From Deltaproteobacteria bacterium (lineage in GTDB: Bacteria > Desulfobacterota > Binatia > Binatales > Binataceae), in NCBI GenBank assembly GCA_027403435.1, contig DAHZDR010000199.1:1-9270 (forward strand): a stretch of DNA of 9,270 nt. Direction: 5' to 3'. The translations under genes were made by a program, and so were the position numbers. Below the pieces are notes generated by a model. It was not told where the DNA came from and ran no database searches. It saw only the letters and a list, made by a program, of their open reading frames with translations. Below are positions 1 to 5,717 of the stretch, in pieces (within the stretch, counting starts at the first letter, position 1; each line of letters opens with the position of its first letter).

Positions 1-113
1 ACGCGCGCTCCCTCGCGCGGATAATCGTGTGACCGAACGGCGGCCGTTGCGGCGCGCCAAATGCGCCACGGCAAGGGCGCCGAAGCGCAAACGCGGCCGG
101 GCGCGATTGCCAA
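1..113. other. Left edge, no gene identified
   Basis: Very GC-rich sequence downstream of the glycerate kinase stop. It contains only short self-complementary stretches, for example AACGG/CCGTT arms near 37-49, which could belong to a terminator for the minus-strand operon but lack a T-run. No coding frame can be supported on either strand. Confidence 0.3.
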
Positions 114-1481
114 CTAATAATTCGCCAGCCCGACAAAAATATCGGCGGCGTTGGCGCCCGTCGGTCCGGTGATCACGAGGTCGCCGAGCGCGCGAAAGAA
201 CGGATAGGCGTCGTTGCCGGCAAGCGCCGCCGCCGAATCGAGCCGCGCCTCGGCGGCGCGCGCGATCGTGTTCGGCGCGACGATCGCGCCAGCCGCGTCG
301 GTCGGACCGTCGATTCCGTCGGTCCCGGCAAACATCGCGAGCAACGCGCGGTCCGGCGCGGCCGCCGCAAGTTCAATCGCCATCGCCAGCGCGCTTTGCT
401 GGGCGCGTCCGCCGCGGCCGGCGCCGCGCACGGTCACGACCGGCTCGCCGCCGGCGACGACGCATACCCGCGGCGTTGCGATCGCGGCCATCCGCCGCGC
501 CAGCGCGCGGCCAAGTTCGCCGGCCTCGCCGGCCAGTTCGCGCGCGCGATCGACGCGATAGCCCAGCGCGGCCGCGGCGTTCGCGGCGCCCTCGAGCGCG
601 TCACGATTCGCGGCGGCGATATGATTGATTACGCGCGCGCAACGCGCATCGCCGGGCTTGACCGTCTCGGCCATCTCGCCCGCCGCGCCGCGCTCCAGAT
701 AATCGCGCACGGACTCGGGCGCGCGGCCCCAGAGCTTACGCCGCTTGAGCACGGCGATCGCGTCGGCGTAGGTCGTGGGATCGGCGGCCATCGGACCCGA
801 ACCGATCGTCGCCAGGTCGTCGCCGGCAACGTCGGAGATGATCAGCGCCGCCACGCGCGCGTATTCGGGCAGCGCGCGCAACAGTCCCCCGCCCTTCACC
901 GCCGAAAGATGCTTGCGGACGGCGTTGAGTTCCCGGATCGTCGCGCCCGCGCGCATCAGCGCCGTGGTTACGGCGATTTTATCGGCGAGCGTCACGCCGG
1001 CCGCCGGCGCCGCCATCAGGGCCGACGCGCCGCCGCTCAGCGCGAGCAGGAACAGTTCGTCCCGGCGCGTCGTCGCGGCGAAATCCAGCGCCGCGCGGCC
1101 GGCCGCCGCGGAGCTGGCGTCGGGCAACGGATGAGCTGCGTGGATCGTTCGCACCGGCGCCGGATTCGCGGCGTCGTTCGGCATGGTTGGCGAAGCGGCG
1201 CCAGTCGGCGCGATGATCAGCCCTGAACCCAGCCGCGGACCAAGTTCTTCAGCGATCGCCGCCGCCATCCCAAGCGCGGCTTTACCCACAGCGAGCATCC
1301 GCACCGCCGACGCGCGCGCGATCACATCGGCGATTGCGGCGGATTCAGGCGTCTCGGCCTGCAACGCGCGGACGACCGCGCGGCGCGGTTCCACCGCGGC
1401 GACGGCGGCCGCGAAAATGCGCATCAGATCGGCCCGCGCCCGCGTTCGCGAACCACCGGGACGGCTGGCTTGAGAAGGCAT
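114..1481 (-). CDS. Glycerate 2-kinase (DUF4147/MOFRL family)
   Basis: Predicted to phosphorylate D-glycerate to 2-phosphoglycerate with ATP in the cytoplasm, feeding glycerate into lower glycolysis. The 455-residue product has the family's two-part build. The N-terminal DUF4147 domain shows VGKAAL (about 65-70), SGGASAL (149-155), NAVRKHLSAVKGG (186-198) and SDVAGDDLATIGSGP (216-230). The C-terminal MOFRL domain shows FAGTDGIDGPTD (384-395) and TGPTGANAADI (438-448). These glycine- and aspartate-rich motifs are the nucleotide and substrate site of the family. The frame stays open upstream to a TTG at 1673, but that part overlaps rpiA and is Arg-rich without family similarity, so the ATG at 1481 is chosen; an ATG at 1424 (residue 20) is an alternative. 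No Shine-Dalgarno is visible. It is the last gene of the minus-strand cluster, 35 nt after rpiA. The name (garK, gckA or ttuD) cannot be settled from sequence alone. Confidence 0.93.
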   Translation of the reverse strand: MPSQASRPGGSRTRARADLMRIFAAAVAAVEPRRAVVRALQAETPESAAIADVIARASAVRMLAVGKAALGMAAAIAEELGPRLGSGLIIAPTGAASPTMPNDAANPAPVRTIHAAHPLPDASSAAAGRAALDFAATTRRDELFLLALSGGASALMAAPAAGVTLADKIAVTTALMRAGATIRELNAVRKHLSAVKGGGLLRALPEYARVAALIISDVAGDDLATIGSGPMAADPTTYADAIAVLKRRKLWGRAPESVRDYLERGAAGEMAETVKPGDARCARVINHIAAANRDALEGAANAAAALGYRVDRARELAGEAGELGRALARRMAAIATPRVCVVAGGEPVVTVRGAGRGGRAQQSALAMAIELAAAAPDRALLAMFAGTDGIDGPTDAAGAIVAPNTIARAAEARLDSAAALAGNDAYPFFRALGDLVITGPTGANAADIFVGLANY

Positions 1482-1497
1482 CGCGAGCCGGATCGTA

Positions 1498-1521
1498 GCT
1501 GACCCGCGACCGCGGGTCAGC
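1498..1521 (-). terminator. Intercistronic hairpin at the rpiA stop codon
   Basis: A perfect 10-bp inverted repeat (GCTGACCCGC at 1498-1507, GCGGGTCAGC at 1512-1521) with a 4-nt loop spans the rpiA stop codon (TGA at 1519-1517). It sits between rpiA and the glycerate kinase start at 1481. There is no T-run after it on the minus strand, so a classical intrinsic terminator is doubtful. It could attenuate transcription into the last gene or block 3' exonuclease decay of the upstream mRNA. The structure is seen directly; the role is inferred. Confidence 0.5.
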
Positions 1522-2206
1522 GCTTGGGGCGCAGCGTCGCGACTTTGCCGTCCGGGGAGGCGACCAGCACCATCGTCGCCATGCCGACGAACAGTCCCGT
1601 GCCGACCACGCCGGGAATCTTCAGCAGGGCGTTTTCCAGACGCGCCGGAGCGCGAATTTCGCGGACGCCGCAATCGAGGATGAAATTGCCGTTGTCGGTG
1701 ATATATTCGGCGCCGTCCGCGCCGCGCCGGAGCGCCGGACGCAAGCCCAGCGCGTGAACCTGGCGCGCCACGCAGGCCGCGGCGAACGGCACGACTTCGA
1801 TCGGCAGATTGCCGTGCGCGCCAAGCCGCTTGACCAGCTTTTCGGCGCCGACCAGGAACACCCGCCGGCGCGCGGCCGCCGCGACGATTTTTTCCCGCAC
1901 CAGCGCGCCGCCCAGGCCCTTGATCAAGTCGAGCCGCGGACTTACCTCGTCGGCGCCGTCGAAATCGATATCGATCCGCGCCACGTTGCGCAATTCGGCC
2001 AGCTCGATGCCCAGCGCTTGCGCCAGTTGCGCGCTGGCGTTGGAGGTCGGCACGCCGCGCACCTTGATGCCGCTGTGCCCGAGCGCGCGGATAAAGGCCG
2101 CCGCCGCGCGTCCGGTGCCCAGCCCGAGCGTCTGCCCCGGACGGACGTAACGCAGCGCGTGGCGGCCCAGATGGTCGAGATAGTTCGGTGAAGCGGACTT
2201 AGCCAT
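1517..2206 (-). CDS. rpiA: Ribose-5-phosphate isomerase A
   Basis: Interconverts ribose 5-phosphate and ribulose 5-phosphate in the non-oxidative pentose phosphate pathway; cytoplasmic. The 229-residue product is close to the 219 of E. coli RpiA. It shows the phosphate-binding GLGTGRAAAAFI segment (28-39), the substrate loop VPTSNASAQLA (52-62), DFDGADE (81-87) and KGLGGALVREK (96-106). D83, D86, K96 and E105 correspond by spacing to E. coli D81, D84, K94 and E103, the last being the catalytic base. A C-terminal domain with ITDNGNFILDC (169-179) is intact. The ATG at 2206 matches the family N-terminus; a TTG at 2233 would add nine unlikely residues. No clear Shine-Dalgarno is seen. It lies 43 nt after folE and 35 nt before the glycerate kinase gene, consistent with co-transcription. 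Confidence 0.96.
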   Translation of the reverse strand: MAKSASPNYLDHLGRHALRYVRPGQTLGLGTGRAAAAFIRALGHSGIKVRGVPTSNASAQLAQALGIELAELRNVARIDIDFDGADEVSPRLDLIKGLGGALVREKIVAAAARRRVFLVGAEKLVKRLGAHGNLPIEVVPFAAACVARQVHALGLRPALRRGADGAEYITDNGNFILDCGVREIRAPARLENALLKIPGVVGTGLFVGMATMVLVASPDGKVATLRPKR

Positions 2207-2249
2207 CGGCAGACGAGGCGAACCGGCGCGCAACCCGGACGCGGGCGAA

Positions 2250-2825
2250 TCAATCGCGGGCGTTGCGCAACAGGTTCATGAATTCCTGGCGGGTCTCCTG
2301 ATGGGTTCTGAAAACGCCGAGCATCGCCGAGGTCGTGACGTAGGAATTCTGCTTCTCGACCCCGCGCATGCGCATGCACAGATGCTCGGCCTCGAGCACC
2401 ACGGCGACGCCGAGCGGCTCGATTTCCTCCATGATGGTGCGCGCGATCTGGGTCGTCAGCCGCTCCTGCACCTGCAAGCGGCGCGCGAAAATCTCCACCA
2501 GCCGGGCGATCTTCGAAATGCCGACGATCCGCCGGTTGGGCAGATAGGCGACATGCGCCTTGCCGAAAAAAGGCAGCAAATGATGCTCGCACAGGGAGTA
2601 AAAATCGACGTCCCTGCAGAGGATCATTTCCTGGTAATCCTCTTCGGTGAAAAGCGCGCCGTTAATCGCGATCTTGGGATCCTCGTCGTAGCCGCGGGTC
2701 AGGAATTCGAACGCCCGGACCACGCGATGGGGCGTGCGCGCCAGTCCTTCGCGTTCGGGATCCTCGCCGCAATGGCGCAGCAGCGTCCGCACGGCGTCCT
2801 CGAGGGCGATTGGGTTACGATCCAT
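2250..2825 (-). CDS. folE: GTP cyclohydrolase I (FolE, type IA)
   Basis: Converts GTP to 7,8-dihydroneopterin triphosphate and formate, the first committed step of tetrahydrofolate synthesis; a zinc enzyme that forms a cytoplasmic decamer in characterised members. The 191 residues cover the whole T-fold domain. Visible motifs are EGLARTPHRVVRAF (26-39), the zinc motif SLCEHHLLPF (77-86) and EAEHLCMRMRG (145-155). C79, H82 and C150 match E. coli ligands C110, H113 and C181 with a constant offset of 31, so the site is complete. QNSYVTTSAMLG near 160-170 is also typical. The ATG at 2825 is preferred over the GTG at 2831 because the GAGGTGAG Shine-Dalgarno on the minus strand (about 2833-2840) is well spaced for the ATG and too close to the GTG. 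Only 18 nt separate it from metF, suggesting coupled expression of two folate genes. Confidence 0.97.
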   Translation of the reverse strand: MDRNPIALEDAVRTLLRHCGEDPEREGLARTPHRVVRAFEFLTRGYDEDPKIAINGALFTEEDYQEMILCRDVDFYSLCEHHLLPFFGKAHVAYLPNRRIVGISKIARLVEIFARRLQVQERLTTQIARTIMEEIEPLGVAVVLEAEHLCMRMRGVEKQNSYVTTSAMLGVFRTHQETRQEFMNLLRNARD

Positions 2826-2843
2826 CGTCACTCACCTCGCGCA

Positions 2844-3743
2844 TTATTCCGCGGCGCGGGTTTGGCGCCGCCATTCGAGCGCCAGCTCGATCGCCAGCGA
2901 GGGTCCGCCCCCGCTCATGATATTGAAGCCCGCGACTTCCCCGGCCAGCGCCCGCATCAACGCGATATTCCGTTCGATCGACGACCGCCGCGCATCCTCT
3001 TCCGAAAGGCCTTCGTAGTGGTCGAGATGCCGATGGGCCTCGCGCAGATCCTGAATCTGCTTCTTCAGATATTCGGCCATCGAGGGCCGCTTGATCGGCA
3101 GCACCCCGAGCACGACGTACAGGCCCGCGGCGCGCGCGCGTGCGACGAACCGATACGCCGCTTCGGGCGCGAACACCGGCTGGGTTACGACGAAGCGCGC
3201 GCCCGCGGCGGCCTTGCGATCGAGCAGCTCCAGCTCGCGGTCGAGCGCCTTGCGATTCGGATTGCCGACCACGCCGGGAACCAGCCGCGGCAGGGTCTTC
3301 AACAAGCGGCGGCCTTCGCCGGTGTCGCCGCGATTCAGATCCGCGATCAGGCTCAGCAGTCCGAACGGGTCGAGGTCATGCACCTGCTTGGCGCCCATTG
3401 CGGAATCGTCGGCAAGCTTGTCGCCGCGCAGCGCGACGACGCCTTCGATCCCGAGCGCGCCCGCGCCGAGCAGATCGGCCTTGAGCGCGAAACGGTTGCG
3501 ATCGCGGCAGGAAAAATTGAGCGCCACCGCGACGTCCATCCGCGCCTTGAGCATCGCGGCAAACGCCAACCCGGACATTTTGACCCGGCCGAGCGCGTTA
3601 TCGACCAGGTTGATCGCGTCGAGTTGGCCGCTTGCCGCCGCCAGGCGCCCCAGCAGGGATTCGACGGCGACGCCGCGCGGCGGCGCGGTCTCCAGCCAAA
3701 TCGCTGGTGCGTGGGCGGCCAGACGATCGAGCAGCGCGCTCAT
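2844..3743 (-). CDS. metF: Methylenetetrahydrofolate reductase family protein
   Basis: Predicted flavoprotein that reduces 5,10-methylene-THF to 5-methyl-THF, the methyl donor for methionine synthesis; cytoplasmic TIM barrel. At 299 residues it has the length of E. coli MetF (296). Seen in order: the first-strand glutamate in LETAPPRG (E18, matching E. coli E28), SCRDRNRF (78-85) followed by DLLGAGALGI, RGD (106-108, D108 near E. coli D120), and TQPVF (187-191, Q188 near E. coli Q183). The CRDRNR and RGD signatures are typical of MetF and of the MetF domain of YitJ-like fusions, but overall the sequence looks divergent and the C-terminal GFNIMSGGG segment is not the commonest form. Electron donor (NADH, NADPH or other) cannot be read from sequence. 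The start is the ATG at 3743; no Shine-Dalgarno is visible. It lies 114 nt after thrB and 18 nt before folE. Confidence 0.85.
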   Translation of the reverse strand: MSALLDRLAAHAPAIWLETAPPRGVAVESLLGRLAAASGQLDAINLVDNALGRVKMSGLAFAAMLKARMDVAVALNFSCRDRNRFALKADLLGAGALGIEGVVALRGDKLADDSAMGAKQVHDLDPFGLLSLIADLNRGDTGEGRRLLKTLPRLVPGVVGNPNRKALDRELELLDRKAAAGARFVVTQPVFAPEAAYRFVARARAAGLYVVLGVLPIKRPSMAEYLKKQIQDLREAHRHLDHYEGLSEEDARRSSIERNIALMRALAGEVAGFNIMSGGGPSLAIELALEWRRQTRAAE

Positions 3744-3857
3744 GCGTGGCGCCGTCCGCGTGAACGCGGCCCGGCCGCGGATGCGGAAACTCTTGCGTAA
3801 GGAAGCGTGGGAAAAGACGGCATCGGCTGAATAACGAAACAGCGCTTGACGCGAACG
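3744..3857 (-). other. 114-nt gap thrB-metF with small hairpins
   Basis: This is the widest gap inside the minus-strand cluster. Just upstream of the metF start are two overlapping inverted repeats: CCGCG/CGGG-type arms at 3756-3760 and 3765-3769 (loop TGAA), and CGCGGCC (3765-3771) against GGCCGCG (3773-3779). They share bases and so are alternative folds that could affect metF translation, whose start lacks a Shine-Dalgarno. At the thrB stop there is a 5-bp hairpin (3847-3851 with 3856-3860) that reads on the minus strand as a UUCG tetraloop, too short for a convincing terminator. I see no good internal promoter. Confidence 0.35.
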
Positions 3858-4892
3858 TCAGGCTTTCAGCCGTTCGTTGGCTTTGACTTTCTGGTACTTG
3901 CGATAATCATAGCCGGTCGCCATCGCCATCAACAGCGCTTCCATCCCGCCCTCCTTTTCACGGCGGAGCACGCGCAGGCGATCGTAAAATTCGCGAAAAT
4001 CCTTGTTGACGCGCACGGCGCCATTGGCCGGCTTGAGGAAGAAATCGTGCATGCGCGTCACCGTGAAGCGCAGCGACGAATAGCGCAACTCGTTCGGAAA
4101 AGCGTCCCATTCCGCCAGCGAGAGCGTGCGCACCGTTTCATAGCCTTGCAGCAGATAACGGAAGCGATCGAGCGAATAGCCGCCGTCGATAAAGCAGAGC
4201 GCGTTGACCGCGGTCGCGATATCGAAGATGAACTTGCCGCGGCAAGCCGCGTCGAAATCCAGCACCGCCGTCAGTTTGTCGCCGCGGAACAGCAGATTGT
4301 CGGCGAACAGATCGCCATGAATCACGCCCTTGGGCAGCTTGCCCTCAAGGTAGCGCGTCAGATAATCGATTTCGTCATCGAGCGTGCGCGCCACCTTGCT
4401 GAAATAGTTGGGCAGACGGCCGCGCACCGAAAGATAAAGATCGGCGATCCGCTCGAAGCCGAAACGGTTGTCGATGCCTTTCTTGTAGCCCTTGCCGATC
4501 ACATGCAACTCGCCGAGCGCGCGCCCGATCGCTTCAAGTTGAATCGGCCGCAACCGCCCCACCGCCGGCGCCCGCCCTTCGCAATATTTATAAACCGACG
4601 CGCACTTGCCCTGGCATTCGCGATAGAAGCGTCCCGTGCGATCCTGCACCGGATGCGGACAGGGAAAGGCGTGCTTGCGCAGGAAGGCCAGCAGGTCGAG
4701 CTCGCGCCGCACCTCGCTCTCGCTCTTGACCTCGTCAACCCGCAACACGAATTTGCCCTTGGTGGTCTCCAGCAGATGGATCGAATTGATCGAACCTTCC
4801 GGAATTCCGCTCACGGCGAGCACGCGGCCGAAACCATAATCATCCGCAAGCTCTTCCAGAAAGGATTTATGGATCTCGGTATAGACGGCCAT
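3858..4892 (-). CDS. thrB: Homoserine kinase type II (ThrB-like, APH fold)
   Basis: Predicted to phosphorylate homoserine to O-phosphohomoserine with ATP in threonine synthesis; cytoplasmic. The 344-residue product has the aminoglycoside-phosphotransferase fold. A glycine-rich nucleotide loop and neighbouring strand are at GIPEGSINS (29-37) and KFVLRV (47-52). The catalytic loop is HGDLFADN (192-199), with D194 as catalytic base and N199 as metal ligand. VLDFDAACRG (210-219) carries the second metal-binding acid, D212. The stretch from HGDLF through DIATAVNALCF resembles Pseudomonas-type ThrB more than antibiotic kinases, but SrkA/YihE-like or choline-kinase-like members share the fold, so the substrate is inferred. 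It is slightly longer than typical ThrB and ends in a basic tail. The gene is more Lys/Phe/Tyr-rich and visibly lower in GC than its neighbours. The ATG at 4892 is the first of the cluster, about 28 nt from the predicted transcription start, with no clear Shine-Dalgarno. Confidence 0.8.
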   Translation of the reverse strand: MAVYTEIHKSFLEELADDYGFGRVLAVSGIPEGSINSIHLLETTKGKFVLRVDEVKSESEVRRELDLLAFLRKHAFPCPHPVQDRTGRFYRECQGKCASVYKYCEGRAPAVGRLRPIQLEAIGRALGELHVIGKGYKKGIDNRFGFERIADLYLSVRGRLPNYFSKVARTLDDEIDYLTRYLEGKLPKGVIHGDLFADNLLFRGDKLTAVLDFDAACRGKFIFDIATAVNALCFIDGGYSLDRFRYLLQGYETVRTLSLAEWDAFPNELRYSSLRFTVTRMHDFFLKPANGAVRVNKDFREFYDRLRVLRREKEGGMEALLMAMATGYDYRKYQKVKANERLKA

Positions 4893-4927
4893 GAAAATAG
4901 AGTCTGCGGATGCGTAATTCGCCGCAA

Positions 4928-4956
4928 GTTTAGGGCCGAAAAATCAATTCGTCAAC
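4928..4956 (-). promoter_or_regulatory. Sigma70-type promoter for the thrB-led operon
   Basis: On the minus strand a -35 TTGACG (4956-4951, 5 of 6 to consensus) and a -10 TAAACT (4933-4928, 4 of 6) are separated by exactly 17 nt, in an AT-rich pocket of otherwise very GC-rich DNA. Transcription would start near 4921, leaving a leader of about 28 nt before the thrB ATG. This is the best promoter match in the window. Confidence 0.6.
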
Positions 4957-4984
4957 TATGGGTTTCGAACCGGCGCGGCCGCGG

Positions 4985-5002
4985 GCGCCGCTGGCGCGGC
5001 GC
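4985..5002. repeat. Inverted repeat in the divergent thrB/peroxiredoxin region
   Basis: A perfect 7-bp inverted repeat (GCGCCGC at 4985-4991, GCGGCGC at 4996-5002) has a 4-nt spacer. It lies between the thrB promoter and the candidate -10 of the peroxiredoxin gene, where an operator could act on both. Short GC palindromes are common in DNA of this composition, so the functional reading is weak. Confidence 0.3.
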
Positions 5003-5031
5003 TCAGGGTAGTGTCGGCGGCGGCTTGGCGC

Positions 5032-5037
5032 CATAAT
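5032..5037 (+). promoter_or_regulatory. Candidate -10 element for the peroxiredoxin gene
   Basis: CATAAT matches the sigma70 -10 consensus at 5 of 6 positions and stands out in GC-rich surroundings. No acceptable -35 lies 16-18 nt upstream (TAGTGT at 5009-5014 is poor) and there is no extended -10 TG, so activation by a regulator or another sigma factor would be needed if this is the promoter. Confidence 0.3.
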
Positions 5038-5048
5038 TCAGCCAGGCG

Positions 5049-5084
5049 GCGGAGGCCTCGCGCCGTGTCTCCAGACGCCTCCGC
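5049..5084 (+). promoter_or_regulatory. Leader hairpin abutting the peroxiredoxin ribosome site
   Basis: A perfect 8-bp inverted repeat (GCGGAGGC at 5049-5056, GCCTCCGC at 5077-5084) encloses a 20-nt loop. Its 3' arm ends directly against the Shine-Dalgarno GGGGAG (5085-5090), which is 10 nt from the ATG at 5101. The left arm contains GGAGG itself. Such a stem could modulate ribosome access; the geometry is seen, the regulation is inferred. Confidence 0.4.
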
Positions 5085-5100
5085 GGGGAGAAAAACACAC

Positions 5101-5694
5101 ATGCCGACGGCGAAAAAGCCTGCTTCCGCTCAAAGCGCGCGTGGCCTCGCGACGGCGAAGGCCGCCGCTAAAGCCGCGCCCGCGGCGGTTGCGAAACAAT
5201 CGTCCGCCGGCGCCGGAGTCGAAGCGGCCGCGCTGGCCGGACGTCCGGCGCCCGATTTTACCCTGCCGAATCAGGACGGCGAGCCGGTCTCGCGCGCCGC
5301 GCTGATCGCGCGCGGCGGCCTGGTGATCTATTTCTATCCGAAGGATATGACGCCCGGATGCACCGTCGAAGCCTGCGGCTTCCGTGACGGAATCGGCCAA
5401 ATCCGCGCGCTGGGCGCCCAAATCGTGGGCGTCAGCGCCGACCCTCCCGCGGCGCATCGCAGGTTCATCGAAAAGCACGCGCTCAACTTCCCGCTGTTGA
5501 GCGATCCCGACCACCGCATGACGACGGCCTACGGCGTTTACAAGAAGAAATCGCTTTACGGCCGGGAATACATGGGCATCGAGCGCACGACCTTCATTAT
5601 CGGGCGCGACGGGATCGTGAAGAAAGTTTTTCCCAAGGTCAGGGTCAACGGCCACGTCGAGGAAGTGATCGCCGCGCTCAAGCATCCGGACTGA
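5101..5694 (+). CDS. bcp: Thiol peroxidase, Bcp/PrxQ-type peroxiredoxin
   Basis: Predicted thioredoxin-dependent peroxidase that reduces hydrogen peroxide and organic hydroperoxides; probably cytoplasmic, as no signal peptide is seen. The AhpC/TSA domain fills about residues 45-197, beginning at GRPAPDFTLPNQDG (47-60). FYPKDMTPGCTVEAC (78-92) holds peroxidatic C87 and, five residues on, resolving C92, the arrangement of atypical two-Cys PrxQ enzymes. GVSADPPAAHRRF, FPLLSDPDH and ERTTFIIGRDG follow as expected. The 197-residue length exceeds the roughly 155 of E. coli Bcp because of a 45-residue N-terminal tail made mostly of Ala, Lys, Ser and Pro, likely disordered. The start at 5101 is backed by GGGGAG at 5085-5090, and there is no other Met before residue 83. 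It is divergent from thrB and convergent with the next gene, so it is probably transcribed alone. Confidence 0.93.
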   Translation: MPTAKKPASAQSARGLATAKAAAKAAPAAVAKQSSAGAGVEAAALAGRPAPDFTLPNQDGEPVSRAALIARGGLVIYFYPKDMTPGCTVEACGFRDGIGQIRALGAQIVGVSADPPAAHRRFIEKHALNFPLLSDPDHRMTTAYGVYKKKSLYGREYMGIERTTFIIGRDGIVKKVFPKVRVNGHVEEVIAALKHPD

Positions 5695-5717
5695 CCACCC
5701 CGGCCAGCCCGGGCGCG

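Noticed and set aside
1482..1673. N-terminal extension of the glycerate kinase to a TTG at 1673
   Set aside because: It overlaps the end of rpiA, is Arg-rich and has no similarity to the family N-terminus.
2301..3800. Long plus-strand open frame of about 500 codons
   Set aside because: It lies antisense to folE and metF, whose protein motifs are unmistakable; the Arg/Ala/Gln-rich translation has no family pattern and arises from GC-rich codon bias.
3847..3860. Hairpin with a UUCG loop at the thrB stop codon (minus strand)
   Set aside because: Only five base pairs; not enough for termination and expected by chance.
4962..4972. GGTTTCGAACC, resembling a tRNA T-loop
   Set aside because: On neither strand do the flanking bases form a proper 5-bp T-stem, and there is no acceptor stem or anticodon arm nearby.
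3846..5036. Plus-strand open frame of about 396 codons antisense to the thrB-like gene
   Set aside because: Shadow of the kinase gene; the true frame carries HGDLFADN and LDFD motifs and a good promoter.
5699..5713. 5-bp hairpin between the convergent peroxiredoxin and hydrolase genes
   Set aside because: Too short, with no T-run on either strand, to call a terminator, although the 23-nt convergent gap would need one.
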